From NCBI RefSeq assembly GCF_000419605.1, contig NZ_ATTI01000001.1:1277501-1341500 (forward strand): a DNA stretch of 64,000 nt, in the 5' to 3' direction. This DNA is from Sphingomonas phyllosphaerae 5.2. Its GTDB lineage: Bacteria; Pseudomonadota; Alphaproteobacteria; Sphingomonadales; Sphingomonadaceae. The notes under the pieces were generated by a model. It was not told the DNA's origin. It did not search any database and worked only from the letters and a program-made list of their open reading frames with translations. Below are positions 16,053 through 23,273 of the stretch, one piece after another. The position numbers and the translations under genes are program-made. The stretch's first letter is position 1. Each line of letters begins with the position of its first letter.

Positions 16053-17132
16053 TCATCGCCTGTTCGCCGCCTTGAGAGCGTCTTGCATGAAGTCCGGATG
16101 GTGGTGCGCGTAGAGCTCGGTTGTGCGGGTGTCGGTGTGCCCGAGCCAGCCGCCGATCAGGTGAAGCGGCACGCCTCGCTGCGCCATCCAAGTGCCGCAG
16201 GTATGCCGCAGCGTGTGGGGCGTCACGCCTGACAGGCCGGCCCGCTTGCACGCGGAGCCGAAGCTGCCGTTGCCGCGCGACTCAGCGGTACCGTCCCAGC
16301 CGCCACCGATATCTTTGATTCTCGCGCCGCTATCGTGAACCACGTAGCCGAGATCATCGCCGCGCTTTCGAGCCAAGCGGAGGAAGGTCACTAGCCGCGA
16401 CGGAATGGGCTGCCCCCGAACGCGGCGCTTTGTCGTGCGACGGGTGCCGATCGGTGCAAAATCGATGCGTTCGTTATCGAGGTCGACCTGAGGCCAGCGG
16501 AGATCCAGGATCGCGCCCGGTCGAGCACCAGTATAGAGCGCGATGACGATGTAGAGCGGTAGGTAGAGGCGAACGTCACCGCGGCCGGTCCTGGCGGCGT
16601 TGAGTAGGCGAGCGGCTTCGCGGTGTGTCAGCCATCGATCCTTACCTTCAGGCTTCTCGGGCAACTCGACGTGCGGAACACGGGTAAGCCGCCCCTCCTC
16701 GTGAGCGAAGTTGAGCGCGGCCCGGAGTGTTGTCAGCTCTCTGCGCATCGTCGCCGGCGCGCGCTTGCGCCACGTCGCGTAAGCCCGGCAGGTCTGCTTG
16801 GTGATCGCATCGACTGTCTGGTCGCCCCAGAACTCGATTAGCGGTACCAGCGCATAGGCTATCCGCGCAGGATCGGCGGTGTGCGGCGCATGCATGGTCG
16901 CATAGAGATCAAGCGCGAACGCTATCGGGTAAGCGCTTGGGTCAGCGGGACCACTCGGTCGCTCGGCGATGTGCCGTTCTCGAATGAACTCGGCAAGCTG
17001 CGCTTCAGCCTCTCGGCGGTCTGTCGTGCGAGTGCTGCGGCGCCGCTTCTGACCCCCTTCGTACCAGACGATGTAGAGTGAGGGTCGCCCGTCAATATCT
17101 TCGATGCGGGCGCCGAGGTTGGGGCGGGGCAT
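16053..17132 (-). CDS. Tyrosine-type site-specific integrase
   Basis: A 359-residue phage-type integrase. The N-terminal part (WYEGGQKRRRSTRTTDRREAEAQLAEFI) is an arm-binding-like beta-rich domain; residues about 70-155 form the core-binding domain; the catalytic domain carries Arg204 (TGARPGAIL), His306 and Arg309 (HTLRHTCGTW), His332 (WLGH) and the nucleophile Tyr341 (TTELYAHH). All catalytic residues are present, so it should be active for integration and, with a directionality factor, excision at the tRNA-Arg core. It ends 105 bp from attL. Its start region overlaps the excisionase-like gene by 211 bp in another frame. Confidence 0.95.
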   Translation of the reverse strand: MPRPNLGARIEDIDGRPSLYIVWYEGGQKRRRSTRTTDRREAEAQLAEFIRERHIAERPSGPADPSAYPIAFALDLYATMHAPHTADPARIAYALVPLIEFWGDQTVDAITKQTCRAYATWRKRAPATMRRELTTLRAALNFAHEEGRLTRVPHVELPEKPEGKDRWLTHREAARLLNAARTGRGDVRLYLPLYIVIALYTGARPGAILDLRWPQVDLDNERIDFAPIGTRRTTKRRVRGQPIPSRLVTFLRLARKRGDDLGYVVHDSGARIKDIGGGWDGTAESRGNGSFGSACKRAGLSGVTPHTLRHTCGTWMAQRGVPLHLIGGWLGHTDTRTTELYAHHHPDFMQDALKAANRR

Positions 17133-17305
17133 TGGATCTCCTCACGCGCTGCGATCCACGCCAGCGCTTTGTCAGGGTCGAACAGGAAAGCCTTGCCCAG
17201 CTTTACCGCTGGGAGACCTTGATGGCGCATCGTGCGCACAGTGCGTGCGGAAATCCCGCCGATTGTCTCGGCTAGCTGCTCGGCCGTCTGATAACGGCCC
17301 GTCAC
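16922..17305 (-). CDS. Excisionase-like helix-turn-helix protein
   Basis: A 127-residue protein whose first 60 residues form a HTH_17/excisionase-type DNA-binding domain: YQTAEQLAETIGGISARTVRTMRHQGLPAVKLGKAFLFDPDKALAWIA. It probably serves as a recombination directionality factor or a regulator of the integrase. The start ATG (17303-17305) overlaps the TGA of the upstream MerR-like gene. Its last 70 residues overlap the integrase start by 211 bp in a different frame and are low in recognisable structure, so either the tail is dispensable or the integrase begins further downstream than placed here. Confidence 0.78.
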   Translation of the reverse strand: MTGRYQTAEQLAETIGGISARTVRTMRHQGLPAVKLGKAFLFDPDKALAWIAAREEIQCPAPTSAPASKILTGDPHSTSSGTKGVRSGAAALARQTAERLKRSLPSSFENGTSPSDRVVPLTQALTR

Positions 17306-18267
17306 GATGCCGCACCCGCTGCCTCAACTTGCTCGAACCCTGTTCCTAGCGCTGCCGCGATCGCTGCCGGATCAACACCGGGCGCATGAATGTCGAAGTC
17401 ATCGTCCTCGGTCTCACCAAGTCGCACCTCGGCCTCGATCCCCGCACGAGCAAGGCGAAGCTGGATACGTCCTGCCTCTCGCTGTCGCCTGTAGTACGCT
17501 GGCGACTTGAGCCCCCAAACCCGCTGAAACGCGCCGGACACAGGGATGAAAATTGCCGTGCCGAAGTCCTCGGGATTCTGGTCGTTAATACCGCCGAAGA
17601 ACGAGCCGTCCTGGCCGAACGCGACGCGCCAACTTTCATCCGGGTTCAACGCTAGCAGCCAACTGTATGAGCCAGCGTAGCCTGGTGCGAGAATGTCGTA
17701 GACAAGGTCACCGTAAAGGTTGGCAAGATCTTCTTTGCCAGGGCCGAGCCTCTCGGCAACGGCAAGGATCGCTTCATGGCTGTCGTGCTCGCAGTTCCAT
17801 AAAACCTTGTTGACGACCTCGTCTTCCGACTCAGCCGGCCGGCTGGCCGCCAGCCAGTCGCCGTATGCATTCCCACGAAGACCCGCTGGAGGCTTGTCGT
17901 ACGGTCCCCTCAACTTGATCGGAACGGGCGTTCCCGCGCGAAAAAGGGACAGCTGCGTAGCGAGCCGTGCTGCCGTCACATAATTTGAAGGATGCAGTTC
18001 TCGCTTCGCGCCTAATTGCGCAGCTGATTGCAGAAGCGCAGCTAGTGAGCGCAACGATGAGATATTCAGGCGAAAGGCGCGCAACTCACCGAGAATTGCT
18101 GCGATGTTCACCTGCACCCAATCGAAGCGCCTATGGCTGCCCTTACCTGTCCCGCCCTCAGCAGGGATTAGAAGGCCCTCTCGGTTCCAGTAGTTGAGCG
18201 TGGAGGAGTCGACCCCGGTCAGCGTCGCGATCTGGGCTCGGGTGTAAAGCTGGGATTGCGGGTTCAT
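17302..18267 (-). CDS. MerR-like HTH regulator with unknown C-terminal domain
   Basis: A 321-residue protein. Residues about 7-75 are a MerR-like winged helix: YTRAQIATLTGVDSSTLNYWNREGLLIPAEGGTGKGSHRRF followed by a helical stretch. The remaining 240 residues are not recognised; they contain WNCEHDSHEAILAVAERLG and LNPDESWRVAFGQDGSFFGG. Its stop overlaps the excisionase start (ATGA at 17302-17305), so regulator, excisionase and integrase form one transcript. The upstream region carries a two-part motif (18278-18314) that is shared with the gene at 21567-22586, making this protein the best candidate to bind it. It is a probable master regulator of the element. Confidence 0.75.
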   Translation of the reverse strand: MNPQSQLYTRAQIATLTGVDSSTLNYWNREGLLIPAEGGTGKGSHRRFDWVQVNIAAILGELRAFRLNISSLRSLAALLQSAAQLGAKRELHPSNYVTAARLATQLSLFRAGTPVPIKLRGPYDKPPAGLRGNAYGDWLAASRPAESEDEVVNKVLWNCEHDSHEAILAVAERLGPGKEDLANLYGDLVYDILAPGYAGSYSWLLALNPDESWRVAFGQDGSFFGGINDQNPEDFGTAIFIPVSGAFQRVWGLKSPAYYRRQREAGRIQLRLARAGIEAEVRLGETEDDDFDIHAPGVDPAAIAAALGTGFEQVEAAGAAS

Positions 18268-18277
18268 AACATTCTAA

Positions 18278-18314
18278 AAGCACATCGTGCGCTTGATGTA
18301 AAGGACTATCGTGC
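18278..18314. promoter_or_regulatory. Candidate operator upstream of the MerR-like gene
   Basis: AAGCACATCGT (18278-18288), then TAAAG, then ATCGTGC (18308-18314). The same blocks in the same order occur immediately before the start of the 339-residue gene (22589-22599 and 22615-22621). GCACATCGTGC is itself an imperfect palindrome. The motif sits 10 bases upstream of the regulator's ATG, so it overlaps the promoter or leader. Confidence 0.55.
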
Positions 18315-18318
18315 GTTT

Positions 18319-18366
18319 GGCGGGGCAATGCCATTGCCCCGCCGACGATCGTCCGTAATTCGGACG
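18319..18366. promoter_or_regulatory. Two adjacent perfect hairpins
   Basis: GGCGGGGCAAT (18319-18329) pairs with ATTGCCCCGCC (18333-18343) over a 3-base loop, and CGTCCG (18350-18355) with CGGACG (18361-18366) over TAATT. They lie 19-66 bases downstream of the stop of the small-protein operon ending at 18385, so they probably terminate it, although no T tract follows. An operator function is the alternative. Confidence 0.5.
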
Positions 18367-18384
18367 AAGGGGCGGGGCAGGGCG

Positions 18385-18573
18385 TCAGGCGCGCTCGTGC
18401 GCCTTCAGCCAGTCGGACAGACCATCGAGGCTTTCGTCCACGAGGCAATAAGCACCGCGAACTGCCTCGATGTTCTCGCCTTTGTCATGGCTCAGCATCA
18501 TGCGCAGAACGCCCTCTGCGCCACGGAGGCGGTGCTTGATGGCGTGCAGCGCTTCTTTGTCGTCGACGGTCAT
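18385..18573 (-). CDS. Small helical protein, third gene of coupled trio
   Basis: A 62-residue protein, MTVDDKEALHAIKHRLRGAEGVLRMM..., predicted fully helical and acidic-amphipathic. No family is recognised. The ATG at 18573 overlaps the stop of the preceding gene (18570-18572) as ATGA, which sets the start against a frame open to 18654. It is followed by a pair of hairpins. Confidence 0.65.
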   Translation of the reverse strand: MTVDDKEALHAIKHRLRGAEGVLRMMLSHDKGENIEAVRGAYCLVDESLDGLSDWLKAHERA

Positions 18574-18782
18574 GCCGGCTTCCTTTCGATCGCGTCGGAA
18601 AGGTCGTGAAGGTCGAGGCTTACCTGGTCGGCGAGGTAGCCGAGCCCCTCGCACGCCGAAGCTGCAGACGATCCCGCAACATCGATGTGCAGCGACTTGG
18701 CGAGCATCGCCGCCATGCCGCCGATCATCGATGCACGTTCAGCGAGTGTCCGCGCCGACTTCGCCTGATCGTCTCGGCTCAT
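18570..18782 (-). CDS. Small helical protein, second gene of coupled trio
   Basis: A 70-residue protein beginning MSRDDQAKSARTLAERASM, with ALHDLSDAIER-like helices near the end. No family is recognised. Its ATG overlaps the upstream stop (ATGA at 18779-18782) and its own stop overlaps the downstream ATG. Three proteins of 62-76 residues with similar helical character in one coupled operon suggest subunits of one small complex; this is inference. Confidence 0.65.
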   Translation of the reverse strand: MSRDDQAKSARTLAERASMIGGMAAMLAKSLHIDVAGSSAASACEGLGYLADQVSLDLHDLSDAIERKPA

Positions 18783-19009
18783 GACGTTGTCCCCAGATCA
18801 TCTTTGTAGAGGGCCGCCTCGAGACCCGACAGCATCTCACTCACGCGAGCGAGTGCGATCTCCGCGCACACCGTTGCAGAAGCGAGGTCATCGCGGTCCC
18901 CAGAACCGCTTGCCATGGCCAGAACTGCGGCGACAGATGTGACGTTTAAGGCGGCGTCTGCCGCCACTCCCGCGAGCCGCCTTGCGGCATCTTTCTGCGC
19001 CGGGCTCAT
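18779..19009 (-). CDS. Small helical protein, first gene of coupled trio
   Basis: A 76-residue protein, MSPAQKDAARRLAGVAADAALNVTSVAAVLAM..., predicted helical with an acidic middle (SGDRDDLASA). No family is recognised. It is the first gene of the minus-strand trio and diverges from the RHH gene at 19235; the 225 bp between them hold inverted and direct repeats that may be the operator. Confidence 0.65.
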   Translation of the reverse strand: MSPAQKDAARRLAGVAADAALNVTSVAAVLAMASGSGDRDDLASATVCAEIALARVSEMLSGLEAALYKDDLGTTS

Positions 19010-19065
19010 GCGCGCCTCCCGAAGCTGGCGGCGAGGCTGCCGGCGGGCGCAGGGAAGTGTGGTGC

Positions 19066-19205
19066 GTCGCTACGTGTCATAGCGACACCGATAGACACGC
19101 ACGCGGGCTTGGCCGGCACACGGGCCGGCTGTAGGAGACTTGTAGCCATTTCGATCTCCATAGGATCGGTTGTGGTCAGAGCCGGCGCGAGGTGTAGGAG
19201 CCTTG
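19066..19205. promoter_or_regulatory. Repeat-bearing divergent control region
   Basis: GTCGCTA (19066-19072) is the exact inverse of TAGCGAC (19080-19086). Further on, TGTAGGAGACTTG (19130-19142) recurs as TGTAGGAGCCTTG (19193-19205), 12 of 13 identical. Both lie between the divergent small-protein trio and the ribbon-helix-helix gene, where an RHH protein would be expected to bind its own promoter. Confidence 0.45.
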
Positions 19206-19234
19206 CGCTGGCTCGCCTTTTATGGTTGCTAGAA

Positions 19235-19423
19235 ATGATGAACGCAACTGAAAAGATGCAACCAAAAAAACGCGGACGCCCGGCGATCGGGCAGGGCGTG
19301 CCGATCCAGGTCCGCCTACAGCCGGATCAGCTTGCGGCGCTCGACGGGTGGATCGCCCATCAAGAGCCAACGCCGTCGCGCCCGGAAGCGATCCGTACGC
19401 TCTTACGCCAAGTTCTTGCCTGA
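19235..19423 (+). CDS. Ribbon-helix-helix DNA-binding protein
   Basis: A 62-residue protein with a basic N-terminus containing an AT-hook-like KKRGRP and then a ribbon-helix-helix pattern: VPIQVRLQPDQLAALDGWIAHQEPTPSRPEAIRTLLRQVL. RHH proteins of this size repress their own operons, often in toxin-antitoxin or plasmid/phage systems. The start could be 19235, 19238 or 19256. The next gene starts two bases after its stop (TGAAGATG), so the two are coupled. Confidence 0.75.
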   Translation: MMNATEKMQPKKRGRPAIGQGVPIQVRLQPDQLAALDGWIAHQEPTPSRPEAIRTLLRQVLA

Positions 19424-19425
19424 AG

Positions 19426-19995
19426 ATGGCGGATGCGACTGCATGGATCTCGGCCGGCGCGGCAGCTGTGCAAGCTGTCGGTGCTGTGGCTGCTATTTGG
19501 TACTCGGGTAAGCTCGCGCGAGAAGCCGCCTCGCGCGAAAAGGCTGCCGACCAAGCCAACGCACGGCGGATCGAAGAGGCAAATGCAGCTGCCGCTGAAC
19601 AGCGCCGGCTCGACTCCGAAGCGGCGGAGCTGCGTGTTCTAGAGGAGCAGCGGGCGAGGCACAACGAACCAATCGTAAGCGGCGTCGATGCAGCGACGCT
19701 GGCGCTTGAAGAGATACGACTCAGCATGGCTGAGCACGAGCGGCTGATTGATGACGCCTCATCTCGTCAGCAATTACCCGGAGTTAAGCAACAAATTGCC
19801 GAAACTCGCATATACGCTCTATCTCAATATACCGATGACGTGAAAGCCGCAGCGTCTTTGTTAAAGCTCAGTGAGCTTGTAAAGACGCGCCGTTCGGCAG
19901 CGTTTCTAACATCGCAAGATTGGCATAACATACTAAAGGAGCAAATTGCTATGATAGAGGAGCAGATCTCCGAGACTTTGCAGCACCTCTGGTAG
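19426..19995 (+). CDS. Membrane-anchored coiled-coil protein, unknown
   Basis: A 189-residue protein. An N-terminal hydrophobic segment (ISAGAAAVQAVGAVAAIWYS, about 8-27) probably anchors it, followed by a long alanine- and glutamate-rich coiled coil (about 30-90) and a C-terminal region with KEQIAMIEEQISETLQHLW. No family is recognised. The gene becomes AT-rich towards its 3' end, unlike the chromosomal flanks. It is coupled to the RHH gene, which suggests a two-gene regulatory or toxin-antitoxin-like unit, but no toxin motif is visible. Confidence 0.65.
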   Translation: MADATAWISAGAAAVQAVGAVAAIWYSGKLAREAASREKAADQANARRIEEANAAAAEQRRLDSEAAELRVLEEQRARHNEPIVSGVDAATLALEEIRLSMAEHERLIDDASSRQQLPGVKQQIAETRIYALSQYTDDVKAAASLLKLSELVKTRRSAAFLTSQDWHNILKEQIAMIEEQISETLQHLW

Positions 19996-20029
19996 GCAAA
20001 TGGCTAGTTCATAGCTGTATAGCATTCGC

Positions 20030-20740
20030 CTAATCGCTAGTGAGAGCGGATTCTCTTAGTCTAACGTCGAAAAGATCCTCCCCGATAAGCGGGAATCCGT
20101 CCGGGTATTGGTGGATTAGAAGGTCAGCCGGGTGCGTTCTACCGCGCAGCACCGCATAAGCAATTAGACCACCTCGGACCCTAATCAATTGTGTCCAGAG
20201 TCCGTTCTTGGCGGTAAATTGAAAGTCCAAATCCTCGATAAAAGGTGCGATCTGATAGATCGTTCTGCCGGTGCCCGGAGTTAAATATCCAAGACCCAGG
20301 TTTATTCCCGCTCCGGCGAGATGGAACTCCTCTGGGCTAATCATCCAAACTCTAACATCGTAGACTGGATATTCGCCGCTATGGACCAGAAAAGGATTCA
20401 CCTGCACATTTCCTTGAGCAAAGCTTGGAGAAAAGTAACAGAAAGCGTCGCCCCCTGTCGTCACGCCTTCCAGCCTATCTGTTGAGGTGTCGAGGCGATC
20501 GAGAAGTAAACTTGTTCTTTGCTCAATAAGAGCAAAAGAGCTTTCAGCTTTCGCCTGTTTCTTTACCCGAAGAAATTGACCGGTTGCCCAAGACGACAAA
20601 AAGAATGAGCCGCTGAAGCCCGCCACTATCTGCGAAGCCCCCATAGCTTGGCTAGAGTACACGTTCCAAGCTGTCCAGCTACCGGCGATTACCGCCGGGA
20701 TCCAAAATTCGCGCGCTAATTGGATGAAGGTGTGACGCAT
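20030..20740 (-). CDS. Hypothetical membrane protein
   Basis: A 236-residue protein with one or two hydrophobic segments near the N-terminus (FWIPAVIAGSWTAWNVY and IVAGFSGSFFLSSWATGQFL), a short coiled region, then a soluble domain with VNPFLVHSGEYPVYDVRVWMI and LGLGYLTPGTGRTIYQI. No family is recognised. The ATG at 20740 is chosen as the first Met before the hydrophobic part; the frame is open to 20773. Codon use is AT-rich, in line with acquired cargo. It is convergent with the coiled-coil gene. Confidence 0.65.
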   Translation of the reverse strand: MRHTFIQLAREFWIPAVIAGSWTAWNVYSSQAMGASQIVAGFSGSFFLSSWATGQFLRVKKQAKAESSFALIEQRTSLLLDRLDTSTDRLEGVTTGGDAFCYFSPSFAQGNVQVNPFLVHSGEYPVYDVRVWMISPEEFHLAGAGINLGLGYLTPGTGRTIYQIAPFIEDLDFQFTAKNGLWTQLIRVRGGLIAYAVLRGRTHPADLLIHQYPDGFPLIGEDLFDVRLRESALTSD

Positions 20741-20887
20741 GAGTTCAGTATGCCCGGGGCGGGCGGGCCACACCAGCCCAACGCTCGCTTAGCTCGAACG
20801 AGTCGGAACAAGCGACTGTAAATTATCACGCTAGGGCCGCCTCGGCAGACGCGCTAGCTTGCCCGAAGAACTTCCGGGGAAGCAGAT

Positions 20888-21241
20888 ATGAGATCCGTCT
20901 TAAAAGCCGCCGCCGTAGCATCGCTACTGATGGCTATCCCTACAGCGGGAGCCGAGCCAATTGTTGGCGGTGGCTATGCCGATTGCTCGGTCTTGCTCGA
21001 CAACAATGCGTTCAACGTCAATCAACCCAATATGCAGTGGCTTCTAGGCTACCTCTCGGGTGCGGCTATGTCGGCAGAAGCAATGAATCAGGTCCACCAC
21101 GTTGCTAGTGATCTGCCCGGCGCTGTATCCGACTCATCCGCGGCGACACTTGTCACTCGTGCGAGACAACTTTGCCTTAATGACCGGTCCGACAAGCTGT
21201 GGCAGGTGGCTACGGCAATGATGATCGATTTGGGACGGTAA
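20888..21241 (+). CDS. Small secreted protein
   Basis: A 117-residue protein with a signal peptide (MRSVLKAAAVASLLMAIPTAGA, cleaved near residue 22). The mature part has two cysteines (ADCSVLL and RQLCLND) that could form a disulfide, around WLLGYLSGAAM. This topology recalls small periplasmic proteins of the HdeA/Rap1a type, but the resemblance is only by eye. A GGGGAAG ribosome site precedes the ATG. A run of ten C follows the TAA stop. Confidence 0.7.
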   Translation: MRSVLKAAAVASLLMAIPTAGAEPIVGGGYADCSVLLDNNAFNVNQPNMQWLLGYLSGAAMSAEAMNQVHHVASDLPGAVSDSSAATLVTRARQLCLNDRSDKLWQVATAMMIDLGR

Positions 21242-21354
21242 CCCCCCCCCCTGCGCGATCGCCCATACTGCACCCACCGGATCCGATTTGCTCGGTGCCT
21301 GGATTGCCGCGAATTAGCCGATGAGTCGGCGAGAGGCTATGCGCCGGACCCTCA

Positions 21355-21555
21355 ATGACTAGCGACCCGCCCTCAAGCAGCTTCACCGCGATCCCGCCGC
21401 CTTACAGCGTCACAGCCTTAGCCGAACGTTGGAGCTGCTCGGAAGGCGTGATCCGCAAACAGCTGCAATCCGGCGCGATCGGCCATTTTCGGATTGGTAC
21501 TTTGATCCGCATTCCGGATGCTGAGGTTCGGCGAATCGAGGATGAACTGGCATGA
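21355..21555 (+). CDS. HTH_17/excisionase-type DNA-binding protein
   Basis: A 66-residue protein with a short disordered start and then YSVTALAERWSCSEGVIRKQLQSGAIGHFRIGTLIRIPDAEVRRIEDEL, the winged HTH of the MerR/excisionase superfamily. This is the second such protein in the element; it may be the directionality factor or a small repressor. It converges with the 339-residue gene whose stop lies 12 bases away. Confidence 0.72.
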   Translation: MTSDPPSSSFTAIPPPYSVTALAERWSCSEGVIRKQLQSGAIGHFRIGTLIRIPDAEVRRIEDELA

Positions 21556-21566
21556 TCGTTGTGCAC

Positions 21567-22586
21567 CTAAAGGGGCCGATAATAGAAAACGATGCTTCGC
21601 CACTCTCCTTCTTTTAGCGCATCTTCAAACGAACGGCTTTGCGGAGCGCTAGTTCTCTCATTCCAGTACGCAGCCAGCATCCTGCGGTGGTATGAGGCTC
21701 GAAATTTTTCTTTAACGATTCTGTCGATACCATGCGTGTCGTAGGCGGTGACGTGAGCGGCAAATTCCCAGTGCTTGTTGGGCGGACGCTGCAGCCTTAC
21801 TACGACATCATTAAATTCTCGGAGCAAATCCGCAAGATTTTCGGAAGATCCTAGCTTCGTCGGCGAATCTGCTCCCCTAAGTACGATTTCGATAAGCTTT
21901 TCTGCCTCATGGGGCATTCTGATAACAAGGCGATCAACATCGATATGGCTATCGTTAGACAGCCTGATCCTATACTCTGCTTGCTCTTCAAAAAATGGGT
22001 TCTTGATGAAGGCACTGCCGTAACGGGCGTCACGGTGCAGGCCGACGAAAGAGGCGCTCTCATAAGACACCCCCCGATGCCCAATTTGCGAGCAGACCTG
22101 CCCAACAGTTTTGCCGCTTAGCTCGCTAGGGAAGATAATTTGAGCTTCAGGAAGGAGCTTCGTAAATGCCTCTATGTCCGAAATTCTCACGGCAGAATTG
22201 TAGCCGGGATATCCATCATGCTCAGCAGCGAAGACAGGTGCGAGGTCAGCAAGGCGGCCATAAGCTAAACTAAGAACAAAGCCGTTATCTTCGTTAATAT
22301 GCGTTATTGAGATAGAGGCATTTGATTTCTCGTCTACGAAAACGCCCTGCTCTAAAGCTAAAGCACGCTTCTCCGAGTTGTCGACATGTATACTTGGAAA
22401 TTGGTGTGACGTGACACCTTCATTGGCGTCGCCTATGAAGCGGCTGCCGCTTAGATATTCTAGCAGCCTGTAGTAGTATAGCGATCCAAAGGCAAACACC
22501 CCCGAGGCGACATCATCGAGGCGTTTGTGCTCAACGAATTTATAGAACCCCTTCGCAGGCAAATCGGCGCTCCCTAAATGCTTCAT
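21567..22586 (-). CDS. Unknown cargo protein (possibly DUF2971-like)
   Basis: A 339-residue soluble protein with no signal or membrane segment. The N-terminus reads FYKFVEHKRLDDVASGVFAFG.LYYYRLLEY....FIGDANEGV, a layout reminiscent of DUF2971-type proteins (K-Y...L...G...FG.L..YR..E...GD..EG), though I cannot confirm the family. The middle has IRISDIEAFTKLL-like helices, and a late segment is YDTHGIDRIVKEKFRASYH. The gene is AT-rich against its surroundings. Its start is immediately preceded by the two-part motif shared with the MerR-like regulator, so it is probably regulated by the element's own switch. It is the best candidate for accessory cargo such as defence or host modification; this is inference. 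Confidence 0.7.
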   Translation of the reverse strand: MKHLGSADLPAKGFYKFVEHKRLDDVASGVFAFGSLYYYRLLEYLSGSRFIGDANEGVTSHQFPSIHVDNSEKRALALEQGVFVDEKSNASISITHINEDNGFVLSLAYGRLADLAPVFAAEHDGYPGYNSAVRISDIEAFTKLLPEAQIIFPSELSGKTVGQVCSQIGHRGVSYESASFVGLHRDARYGSAFIKNPFFEEQAEYRIRLSNDSHIDVDRLVIRMPHEAEKLIEIVLRGADSPTKLGSSENLADLLREFNDVVVRLQRPPNKHWEFAAHVTAYDTHGIDRIVKEKFRASYHRRMLAAYWNERTSAPQSRSFEDALKEGEWRSIVFYYRPL

Positions 22587-22588
22587 AG

Positions 22589-22621
22589 AAGCACATCGTA
22601 GGCATAAAGAGGTAATCGTGC
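22589..22621. promoter_or_regulatory. Candidate operator upstream of the 339-residue gene
   Basis: AAGCACATCGT (22589-22599), ATAAAG, ATCGTGC (22615-22621), in the same order and orientation as at 18278-18314, with a spacer 4 bases shorter. The motif starts two bases upstream of the ATG at 22586, so binding would block the ribosome site or promoter. Confidence 0.55.
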
Positions 22622-22767
22622 CAATACCTGTTTATGTGCAACCGCTACCGCATGACCGGGGCGCAGATCGCGCTGTCCGCCTGCTCCGGCTCTGGTCGAT
22701 TAGCTTAGTGGAGGCTGGGCCGGCTGCCGACCAGTCATATTGAGGGGATTAAGCTCAAACTTAGGGT

Positions 22768-23178
22768 TTAAGTCACTCGAAGGGCTCGTAGGACGATCGC
22801 AGCTGAGTAGCTTGCCTGCGAAAACGAACCGAAAAGCGTAATCTTGCGTGGGTTTACTAAATCAACCTGTACTCGGTAGGCAACATCGATTGCAGTAGAC
22901 GACCAAGGTGTTTTACCGTCACGAGAGATACGCATAGAGGCAGCGCACTCTACTGCCTTCTCCTCTGGTTGGCTGCGCAAGGCAGTGGCTTCTACAGCTA
23001 TCAGGCTGACTCCTGGCTTGGTCCCACCCGGTAGAATAGCGGTGTTGAGCTGTTCGAGGACTTCCGGCGACGTGCAGACTTCGGCCTTGCCGGCGGCCAC
23101 AAGCTCGACTGTCGTCGGCTTGTCGCAGGCGTAGAGGAGCAACGCAGCCATCAATATCCAGACGCGCCAATATCTCAT
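22768..23178 (-). CDS. Small lipoprotein
   Basis: A 136-residue protein with a type II signal peptide, MRYWRVWILMAALLLYAC, and the lipidated Cys in LLYAC. The mature part has KAEVCTSPEVLEQLNTAI and a closing IDVAYRVQVDL...YSAAIVLRALRV. No family is recognised. The ATG at 23178 is chosen because it gives the complete signal; the frame is open to 23259. It stands between cargo and virion genes, so it might be an immunity or superinfection-exclusion factor, but that is only a guess from position. Confidence 0.7.
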   Translation of the reverse strand: MRYWRVWILMAALLLYACDKPTTVELVAAGKAEVCTSPEVLEQLNTAILPGGTKPGVSLIAVEATALRSQPEEKAVECAASMRISRDGKTPWSSTAIDVAYRVQVDLVNPRKITLFGSFSQASYSAAIVLRALRVT

Positions 23179-23273
23179 GATTGAACCCTTCAATCCTTTG
23201 TGCGTGCGGGAATTGCACTCCAACTTCGAGATAATGCTGGTGAGCGATTCAACGCGCAACCTTCCATTCCGGA

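Noticed and set aside
15265..16251. N-terminal extension of the GGDEF-EAL frame across attL into the element
   Set aside because: It would run through the tRNA remnant and the integrase terminus; there is no start signal, and the recognised domains begin at 15264.
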